DNA from: Nitrospirota bacterium
GTDB taxonomy: Bacteria > Nitrospirota > Leptospirillia > Leptospirillales > Leptospirillaceae
Assembly (NCBI GenBank): GCA_021828525.1
Contig: JAJZGM010000028.1
Span: 1-11,487 of the forward strand
Length of the DNA stretch: 11,487 bases
Direction of reading: 5' to 3'
Shown here: in pieces, positions 6,701 to 11,487 of the stretch
How the letters are laid out: every line of letters starts with the position of its first letter
Numbering within the stretch: position 1 is the stretch's first letter
Position numbers and translations under genes: made by a program
Notes under the pieces: generated by a model
What the model was told of the DNA's origin: nothing
Databases searched by the model: none
Seen by the model: only the letters and a program-made list of their open reading frames with translations

Positions 6701-7030
6701 GCGCTCCAGGAGACCCTCTTTTGACAAGGCGACCGCGAGGTTGAGGGCCGTCTGCCCGCCCATGGTGGGAAGGATGGCATCGGGACGCTCCCGCTCCAGG
6801 ACCTCTGCCACCTTTTCAACCGTCAGCGGGAGCATGTAGGTGGCATCGGAGAGATCCGGATCCGTCATGATGGTCGCGGGATTGGAATTGACAAGTGACA
6901 CCCGGTACCCCTCTTCCTTCAGGACCTTGAGGGCCTGGGTTCCCGAATAGTCGAATTCTCCGGCCTGACCGATGACGATCGGCCCACTGCCGACAATCAG
7001 AATGTGGTGAAGATCTTTTCTTTTTGGCAC
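3785..7030 (-). CDS. carB: Carbamoyl-phosphate synthase large subunit
   Basis: CarB uses two ATP, bicarbonate and ammonia passed from CarA to make carbamoyl phosphate for pyrimidines and arginine. The 1081 residues match the family length (E. coli 1073). The order is standard: a first pre-ATP-grasp segment near residue 12 (GSGPIVIGQAGEFDYSG), the carboxyphosphate ATP-grasp half to about 400, an oligomerisation domain to about 555, a second half starting near 563 (GSGPNRIGQGVEFDY), and a C-terminal MGS-like allosteric domain from about 944. In that domain Thr976, Thr979, Lys995 and Asn1017 sit in the motifs that bind UMP or IMP in E. coli, so feedback control by UMP is likely; the second residue after Asn1017 is Val where E. 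coli has Thr. The start is GTG with AGGAG 5 nt before it. The 5' end overlaps the radical SAM gene by 34 nt. Confidence 0.98.
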   Translation of the reverse strand: MPKRKDLHHILIVGSGPIVIGQAGEFDYSGTQALKVLKEEGYRVSLVNSNPATIMTDPDLSDATYMLPLTVEKVAEVLERERPDAILPTMGGQTALNLAVALSKEGLLERLGIELLGTSIETIEMAEDRGKFKEAMARIGLSVPKSFIVKSLDEAQIALSQLSFPVLIRPSFTLGGTGQSVVYNRDEFSRAVLFGIEQSPIGEILVEESLLGWKEFELEVVRDRKDNAIIVCSIENIDPMGVHTGDSMTVAPAMTLTDREYQTLRDASIAILREVGVETGGSNVQFAVNPEDGRFVVIEMNPRVSRSSALASKATGFPIARIATRVAIGYTLDEIGNEITGTTPASFEPSLDYVVVKVPRFHFEKFPQSDRILGPQMQSVGEAMGIGNNFREALLKALRSLENGTDHLMPELLPDDPEEIARILKVSSDRRIHQIAEALRRGIPEETVALWTGFDRWFLREIGEILSLEREVAGFRGEPLPLFPDELLHKVKENGFSDRALARLLGTEEKEFREMRLRRGVGIRFRTVDTCAGEFAARTPYLYGTYQGAPEWEKEKGGKPSVLILGSGPNRIGQGVEFDYCCVHGVMALREMDYEAVMMNCNPETVSTDFNVSNRLFFEPLTLEDVLAVIEREAPHGVVVQFGGQTPLKLMKALHDAGVPLLGTSCEMTDLAENRERFRELINRLGLLQPRSGLVSDLDRGMEKIREIGFPVLVRPSYVLGGEAMEILYDEKDWNEYKRRIAGIDFRFPLLIDSFFSDATEVDVDAIGDGREIVIGGILEHIEQAGIHSGDSACFIPPRTLSRGVQEEIMRQTKILGAALEVCGLMNIQFAVQNETVYVLEVNPRASRTVPFTSKAIGFSLPKAAMRVMMGETLESLGLSGRTVPLLPYTSVKEAVFPFRRFRGVDTLLSPEMKSTGEVMGISRDFGGAFRDAQVASGMNLPVSGTVFVSVSDRDKTETVSVARDLASLGFDLVATGGTAARLEQEGIRTKRVNKVKEGRPHIVDLIKDDKVQLVINTVSGKQAQKDSLSIRQETLLRNIPYYTTIEGAKALVIALRTKGTPDSLRSLQELHRSIPPSEKA

Positions 7031-7995
7031 ACCGTCTCCTGCTCTGTTAAACCGGACGGGTCGGGCCCGTCCTCCCCGAAATCCTGCACATACCCCTCGA
7101 GGAGACCCTCTGAAAAAAGAATGGCGAGACCCGCTTCGTATTCCTCCCGGACGATCTTTCGGGAAATCGGCCCCCCCCGGGCGGTCCTGTGGGCAGGAAA
7201 ATATTGGGCCATCAAGGAAATGGCGGTTCCGGACCCCAGGCTCTCCCGTATGAACCGGGCCGTATCGGCAAACCCCGAAACATTCTCCGGAAGGAGGAGG
7301 TGGCGGACGAGAAGACCTCTTTTGGCCAATCCGTCCGGGCCGAGGGAGAGGGGGCCCACCTGTTTTGCCATGAGCCGGACGGCCGTGCGGTTGGTCTCCA
7401 CATAGGAGGGGGATTTCGAAAAACGAAGGGCGTTACGATCGTCGGAATATTTCATGTCCGGAAGATAGATGTCAACCAGGCCATCGAGAAGCGCGATCAT
7501 GGAGGGGGCATCGTATCCGTTTGAATTATAGACCACCGGAATGGAGAGCCCCTCCTGCCGTGCCAGGACCAGGCCGTGAAGGATCTGGGGAACCACATGG
7601 CTTGGGGTCACAAGGTTGATGTTGTGGGCGCCCTTGCGTTGAAGGGAAAGGAAGACGTCCCCGAGTTCTTCGGGGTCCACCTCCCGCCCATAGCCGTACT
7701 GGCTGATAGGGAAGTTCTGGCAGAAGTCGCAGGCCAGATTGCAATAGGCGAAGAAGACCGTTCCCGATCCCCGGGAGCCGGTGAGGCAGGGTTCCTCTCC
7801 GAAATGGAGATTGGCGGAAGAGAGGCGGGCCCGGAGACCGGTGCGGCAAGTCCCGGTCTTCCCCTCCAGTCGGTTGACTCCACAGTTTCTTGGACAGACA
7901 TGGCAGGATCGGAGAGCTTCATATCCTTTGGCGACCCGGGAGCGTTCTTTTTCCTCCCGAATTCCGGAGAGGTCCGGAACTCCTCCCGGACTCAC
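6997..7995 (-). CDS. Radical SAM protein of the PflX family (pyruvate formate-lyase activase-like)
   Basis: This 332-residue protein has the radical SAM cluster motif CNLACDFC (Cys85, Cys89, Cys92), which holds the [4Fe-4S] cluster that cleaves S-adenosylmethionine. It also has the N-terminal CHVCPRNCGVNR segment with Cys31, Cys34, Cys38 and Cys50, typical of the PflX group (COG1313). Further family features are GSGTVFFAYCN, VVYNSNGYD, VDIYLPDMKY and LMAQYFPAHR. PflX proteins resemble glycyl-radical activases, but their substrate is not known, and no glycyl-radical enzyme is present here. The GTG start forms a GTGA overlap with the carA stop and has GGAAGGA just upstream. The 3' end runs 34 nt into carB. 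This placement inside the pyrimidine operon, between the two subunits of one enzyme, is unexpected. Confidence 0.92.
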   Translation of the reverse strand: MSPGGVPDLSGIREEKERSRVAKGYEALRSCHVCPRNCGVNRLEGKTGTCRTGLRARLSSANLHFGEEPCLTGSRGSGTVFFAYCNLACDFCQNFPISQYGYGREVDPEELGDVFLSLQRKGAHNINLVTPSHVVPQILHGLVLARQEGLSIPVVYNSNGYDAPSMIALLDGLVDIYLPDMKYSDDRNALRFSKSPSYVETNRTAVRLMAKQVGPLSLGPDGLAKRGLLVRHLLLPENVSGFADTARFIRESLGSGTAISLMAQYFPAHRTARGGPISRKIVREEYEAGLAILFSEGLLEGYVQDFGEDGPDPSGLTEQETVCQKEKIFTTF

Positions 7996-9098
7996 GGGTC
8001 CTTCCCGGCCATCATGTTGAAAAAGGCTCCGAAGACATTCCGGGCATCATGGGGCCCCGGGGCGGACTCCGGGTGAAACTGGACCGAGTAGATCCGGCTT
8101 TCGCGAAACCACAGCCCCTCCAGGGAATGGTCATAAAGGCTCTCGAAGGTCTTCGTCGCCCCCGAGGGGAGAGTCTCGTGATCCACCGCATAGTTGTGGT
8201 TTTGGGAGGTAATCAGCACCTTTCCCCCCAGACGGTCGAGAACCGGGTGGTTGACGCCATGATGGCCGAATGGAAGCTTGTAGGTCCGTCCTCCCACGGC
8301 ACGGGCCAAAAGCTGGTGGCCGAGGCAGATGCCAAAAAGAGGAAGGCGACCGACCAGACCCCGGACTTCCGAGACAATATCGTCGAGAACAGCCGGATCG
8401 CCGGGCCCGTTCGACAGGACAACCCCATCCGGACGGTCTTCGAGAATCTGCCGGGCCTTCGTGTCCGGGGGAACCACCGTGACCTCGACCCCAAGGGAGA
8501 GAAGGTTCTGGATGATGGACTCCTTGGTTCCATAATCCACAAGTATGACCCGGTGGGCCGTTGGACCTTCAGGAAGGAGTGTTCTTGGAGTCCGGGAGGC
8601 CACTCTTCTGACATAGTCGGTCTCCGAGATGGAGGGCACATCCCGGGCGGCCTCGATCAGCTCTTCGGGGGGCCGGTCCTCGGTAGTCAGGATCCCCCGG
8701 AGGCTTCCCCTCTCCCGGATCCTCAAAGTCAGGGACCGGGTATCGATTCCCGAGGCGGCCACCACCCCCTCCTCCCGGAAGTACTCCGGAAGCGAGAGCT
8801 TCGCCCTGTGGTTCGACGGAAAGTCCTTGATCTCCCGGGCGACGAATCCCGAAAGGTGAACCTTTCCCGATTCGGCGTCCTCCCTCGTGATTCCGGTGTT
8901 CCCGATCAACGGAGCTGTCATGGCCACAATCTGGCCGGCATAGGACGGATCGGTCAGAACCTCCTCATACCCGCTCATGGCCGTGTTGAAGACGAATTCC
9001 CCCATGACCGTACCGGGCACACCGGCAGATCGTCCCGCCATGACCGTTCCGTCCTCGAGCGCGAGGGTGATTTTTCCCGAAATGGAGCGATCAGCCAC
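7992..9098 (-). CDS. carA: Carbamoyl-phosphate synthase small subunit (glutamine amidotransferase)
   Basis: CarA hydrolyses glutamine and channels the ammonia to CarB. The 368 residues comprise the small-subunit N-terminal domain (about 5-140, with GEFVFNTAMSGYEE and GNTG) and a class I glutamine amidotransferase domain (about 183-362). The catalytic triad is complete: Cys258 in GICLGHQ, and His342 and Glu344 in VQFHPE. The LSNGPGDP loop (228-235) is also intact. The start is GTG, preceded by a purine-rich GAAGGAGAAGG, and overlaps the pyrC stop by 8 nt. The stop overlaps the GTG of the radical SAM gene. CarA is thus separated from its partner CarB by one whole gene, although all three are likely read from one transcript. 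Confidence 0.98.
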   Translation of the reverse strand: MADRSISGKITLALEDGTVMAGRSAGVPGTVMGEFVFNTAMSGYEEVLTDPSYAGQIVAMTAPLIGNTGITREDAESGKVHLSGFVAREIKDFPSNHRAKLSLPEYFREEGVVAASGIDTRSLTLRIRERGSLRGILTTEDRPPEELIEAARDVPSISETDYVRRVASRTPRTLLPEGPTAHRVILVDYGTKESIIQNLLSLGVEVTVVPPDTKARQILEDRPDGVVLSNGPGDPAVLDDIVSEVRGLVGRLPLFGICLGHQLLARAVGGRTYKLPFGHHGVNHPVLDRLGGKVLITSQNHNYAVDHETLPSGATKTFESLYDHSLEGLWFRESRIYSVQFHPESAPGPHDARNVFGAFFNMMAGKDP

Positions 9099-10398
9099 AC
9101 CCTTCTCCTTCTCTGTCGTATACGACCCGGCCCCCGACGATTGTCCGGAGAATCTTCCCCTTCATCACGCTTCCCGAAAATGGACTGTTCCGGCTCTTGG
9201 AAAAGTACCCGGGGGAGCCGGCTTTCCATTCTCCTGAGAGGTCGACCAGAACAAAATCAGCCAGTCCCCCCGGGACAAGACGCCCCACCGGAAGGCCGAA
9301 AAGGGATGCCGGCCTTGCAGAGAGGCGGTAGACAAGCTCCCCCAGAGTGAGATGGCCTTCCCGGACAAGGTCAAGCGACACAGAAAAAGCGGTTTCGAGG
9401 CCGATGATCCCGAAGGGGGCCCGGTCGAACTCCTGCTCCTTCTCGTGGGGGGCGTGAGGGGCATGGTCGGTGGCGATCACATCGATCGTCCCGTCCTTCA
9501 GGCCTTCGATCACGGCGAGCCGGTCCTCCTCCCTCCGGAGGGGGGGATTCATCTTGGCGTGTGTCCCGTGGCAGCGAACAGCCTCGTCGGTGAGAGAAAA
9601 ATAGTGGGGGCAGGTTTCAGCCGTCACCGGAAGGTTCCGTCGCTTGGCCTCACGAACCATCCTCACCGCCCCTGCCGTCGACAGATGCGCCACATGGAGT
9701 CTGCCGCCAGATGTCTCGAGAACCGAGAGATCCCGGGCGACACACACCTCCTCGGAAGCATTCGGAATCCCTGCAAGACCGAGCTCCGCAGAGACCGACC
9801 CCTCATTCATCACACCCCGGTTCGAAAGTTCAGGGTCTTCACAATGGTCGATGACCGGACGGGCGAAAAGGCGGGAGTACTCAAGAGCCCGACGCAACAT
9901 CCGGGAGGTTGCAACAGGTTTTCCGTCGTCGGAGAAGGCAATGCATCCCGCCTCCGAAAGCCGACCCATCTCTGTCAGATGCTCACCTCCCAGCCCCCGC
10001 GTGACGGCTCCGATCGGAAAGACCCTCGCCCGCCCCACGTCCCGGGCCCGCTCGAGGATGGCCCGCGTCACATCCGCCGTATCATTCACAGGATCGGTAT
10101 TGGCCATGACGCATACGGCCGTGAACCCCCCTGCCACCGCCGCATGGGACCCGGATGCGATCGTCTCCTTGTATTCGAATCCCGGCTCCCTGAAGTGAGC
10201 ATGAAGATCGACAAAACCAGGAAACAGAACTCCTCCCTCCCCGTCGATCTCCCGAACAGCTCCGGCAGGAGAGACATTCCCGAGAGATTCGACTCTTCCA
10301 TCCCGGATCAGGACATTCCCGAAGCCTGACACTCCTTCCGCCGGGTCGAAAAATCGGACATTCCGGACGAACAGACCTTCCCCTTCCTGACCTTTCAC
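9091..10398 (-). CDS. pyrC: Dihydroorotase, class I
   Basis: PyrC cyclises carbamoyl aspartate to dihydroorotate, the third step of pyrimidine synthesis. The 435-residue length and motifs fit the zinc-dependent class I enzymes, not the shorter E. coli class II type. The metal ligands are all present: His66 and His68 in DLHAHFREPG, Asp157/Asp158 in FSDDG, His185 in VIDHCED, His238 in HVAHLST, and Asp311 in ATDHAPH. This shows a catalytically competent protein, unlike the inactive PyrC-like partners found next to pyrB in some bacteria. In that class the dihydroorotase often binds PyrB in a complex, which the neighbouring gene order would fit. The start is GTG, forming a GTGA overlap with the pyrB stop, and AGGGAGG lies 6 nt before it. 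Confidence 0.96.
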   Translation of the reverse strand: MKGQEGEGLFVRNVRFFDPAEGVSGFGNVLIRDGRVESLGNVSPAGAVREIDGEGGVLFPGFVDLHAHFREPGFEYKETIASGSHAAVAGGFTAVCVMANTDPVNDTADVTRAILERARDVGRARVFPIGAVTRGLGGEHLTEMGRLSEAGCIAFSDDGKPVATSRMLRRALEYSRLFARPVIDHCEDPELSNRGVMNEGSVSAELGLAGIPNASEEVCVARDLSVLETSGGRLHVAHLSTAGAVRMVREAKRRNLPVTAETCPHYFSLTDEAVRCHGTHAKMNPPLRREEDRLAVIEGLKDGTIDVIATDHAPHAPHEKEQEFDRAPFGIIGLETAFSVSLDLVREGHLTLGELVYRLSARPASLFGLPVGRLVPGGLADFVLVDLSGEWKAGSPGYFSKSRNSPFSGSVMKGKILRTIVGGRVVYDREGEGCG

Positions 10399-11378
10399 TC
10401 TTTCCCTCCCTTGTCGGGGGACGCCTCTTCGGACCCTCCTCCCATCAGGAGATAAAGGACCGCCATCCGGACTGACACCCCGAATTCAACCTGGGAGAGG
10501 ATCGCCGACCTGTCGGCGAAACCCTCCTCCCCTGATATTTCAACCCCCCTGTTGACCGGACCCGGATGAAGGACAAGGGCCTCGGGTGCAAGGTGATCAA
10601 GCACTTCCGCATTTAGGCCATAGAGTCTTGCATACTCCGAAACGGAGGGAATGTACCCCCCCGCGGCCCGTTCCAGCTGAAGACGAAGCGCCATGACCAC
10701 ATCGCACTCCCTGATTCCCTCGTCAAGGCGATGAAAAACCTCGACGGGCCAAGTCCGGATTCCCGGGGGGATCAGGGTTGGAGGAGCCACAAGGCGGACA
10801 TGGGCTCCCATTCGGGAGAGAGTCAGGATGTTCGAGCGGGCGACCCGGCTGTGGAGAATGTCCCCGACAATCGCGACCTTCAGGCCTTCGATCCTCCCCT
10901 TCCTCTTTCTGATCGTGAAAAGATCCAGGAGAGCCTGTGTCGGATGCTGATGACATCCGTCTCCCCCATTGATCACATGGCAGCGGAGACGATCGGCGAC
11001 AAAGGCGGGGGCTCCCGAAGAGGGATGTCGGATCACCAGACCATCGGCCCCCAGGGCCTCGATGGTCCGAACGGTGTCGAGCAGGCTCTCCCCCTTTGTC
11101 ACGCTGCTCTGGGTTGGGGAGACGTTGATCACATCTGCGGAAAGACGCTTTGCCGCGATCTCGAATGAAGAGCGCGTCCGCGTTGAGGATTCGTAAAAGA
11201 GATTGACGAGCGTTTTCCCCCGAAGGACCGGAACCTTCTTGACGGTCTGGTGGCCGACCTCCAGAAAGGACTCGGCGGTATCGAGGATCCCCGTGAGAAC
11301 CTCGGGAGAGAGACCGGAAACGGAGATGAGATGCGGACCGAACGGGGGCGCTCCCGTGGCGAAAATCTTATTGATCAT
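10395..11378 (-). CDS. pyrB: Aspartate carbamoyltransferase catalytic subunit
   Basis: PyrB joins carbamoyl phosphate and aspartate, the committed step of pyrimidine synthesis. The 327-residue protein has the carbamoyl-phosphate site FYESSTRTRSSFE (61-73), the mobile loop SSVTKGE with Ser91 and Lys95 in the places of E. coli Ser80 and Lys84, HPTQALLD in the middle and HPGPVNRGVE near the end. Both the carbamoyl-phosphate and the aspartate domains are complete. No pyrI regulatory subunit gene lies next to it, so allosteric control by CTP through PyrI is not expected here; control is more likely through PyrR. The ATG start overlaps the pyrR end by 11 nt, with GGAG just before it. Confidence 0.97.
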   Translation of the reverse strand: MINKIFATGAPPFGPHLISVSGLSPEVLTGILDTAESFLEVGHQTVKKVPVLRGKTLVNLFYESSTRTRSSFEIAAKRLSADVINVSPTQSSVTKGESLLDTVRTIEALGADGLVIRHPSSGAPAFVADRLRCHVINGGDGCHQHPTQALLDLFTIRKRKGRIEGLKVAIVGDILHSRVARSNILTLSRMGAHVRLVAPPTLIPPGIRTWPVEVFHRLDEGIRECDVVMALRLQLERAAGGYIPSVSEYARLYGLNAEVLDHLAPEALVLHPGPVNRGVEISGEEGFADRSAILSQVEFGVSVRMAVLYLLMGGGSEEASPDKGGKE

Positions 11379-11487
11379 GGGGCACTCCGGAGGACTCGGA
11401 TCGGGTCAGGTAGACGGTTTCGGTTCCGGGGGTCAGATCGACCTCGACCTTCTCGTCCAGGGCGGTCGGAAGATTCTTCCCGACAAA
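11368..11487 (-). CDS. pyrR: C-terminal end of PyrR, pyrimidine operon regulator / uracil phosphoribosyltransferase, partial
   Basis: The last 39 codons of a minus-strand frame enter from the right edge. They begin FVGKNLPTALDEKVEVDL, which matches the conserved PyrR end (YVGKNLPTS.SE.V.V.L), and stop at TAA 11368-11370. In the bacteria where it has been studied, PyrR binds pyr mRNA when UMP is high and stops transcription or translation; many PyrR proteins also have uracil phosphoribosyltransferase activity. The stop codon overlaps the pyrB start by 11 nt, so the two are probably coupled. The pyrR promoter and any RNA-binding leader lie outside the window. The tail after the conserved part (about 20 residues) is somewhat longer than usual. 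Confidence 0.9.
   Translation of the reverse strand, partial: FVGKNLPTALDEKVEVDLTPGTETVYLTRSESSGVPHDQ

Noticed and set aside
7890..9350. Long plus-strand open frame (486 codons) opposite carA and pyrC
   Set aside because: It is a shadow of two real genes on the other strand. Composition is low-information and no motif is seen.
9352..10329. Plus-strand open frame opposite pyrC
   Set aside because: It is antisense to the dihydroorotase, with no domain or credible start context.
1..11487. CRISPR array, tRNA/rRNA genes, insertion sequence or phage traces
   Set aside because: No regularly spaced repeats, clover-leaf patterns, transposase or integrase motifs, or terminal repeats with target duplications were seen on either strand.

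Overview
This window is mostly housekeeping sequence from a moderately GC-rich bacterium. Nearly all genes lie on the minus strand. The gene set is pyrR-pyrB-pyrC-carA-carB, a class I dihydroorotase, a PflX-type radical SAM protein, GreA, an IscA/ErpA-type protein and a short CxxC/CxxC protein. It resembles what is known from Nitrospirota (for example Leptospirillum) and some deltaproteobacterial lineages. That placement rests on gene content and style only, is inference, and was not tested by any search.

Left edge (1-1605): the last 21 codons of a plus-strand flavin disulfide oxidoreductase are followed by a possible terminator. A plus-strand diguanylate cyclase (252-1598) has an intact active site and an intact product-inhibition site. 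It converges on a minus-strand lytic transglycosylase with only 4 bp between the two stop codons.

Middle (1603-3704): the minus strand reads greA, a candidate 40-residue membrane peptide, a 219-bp intergenic stretch, a small four-cysteine zinc-ribbon-like protein, an A-type Fe-S carrier, and the transglycosylase. The intergenic stretch holds two inverted repeats and a TATAAT-like box. Two further hairpins lie between the zinc-ribbon gene and the Fe-S carrier gene.

Right part (3785-11487): a compact minus-strand pyrimidine operon runs pyrR (3' end only) - pyrB - pyrC - carA - radical SAM (PflX family) - carB. Every junction overlaps, by 11, 4, 8, 4 and 34 nt. Four genes in a row start with GTG, which points to translational coupling. 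CarA and CarB make carbamoyl phosphate from glutamine, bicarbonate and ATP. PyrB condenses it with aspartate, and PyrC closes the ring to dihydroorotate. PyrR at the head of the operon is the likely UMP-responsive regulator, but its leader lies outside the window. The enzymes look catalytically intact. The surprising member is the radical SAM gene wedged between the two carbamoyl-phosphate synthase subunits.

I found no mobile element, CRISPR array, tRNA, rRNA or defence cassette. The best leads are the radical SAM insertion, the unannotated small membrane ORF after greA, and the structured intergenic regions around the zinc-ribbon and Fe-S carrier genes.
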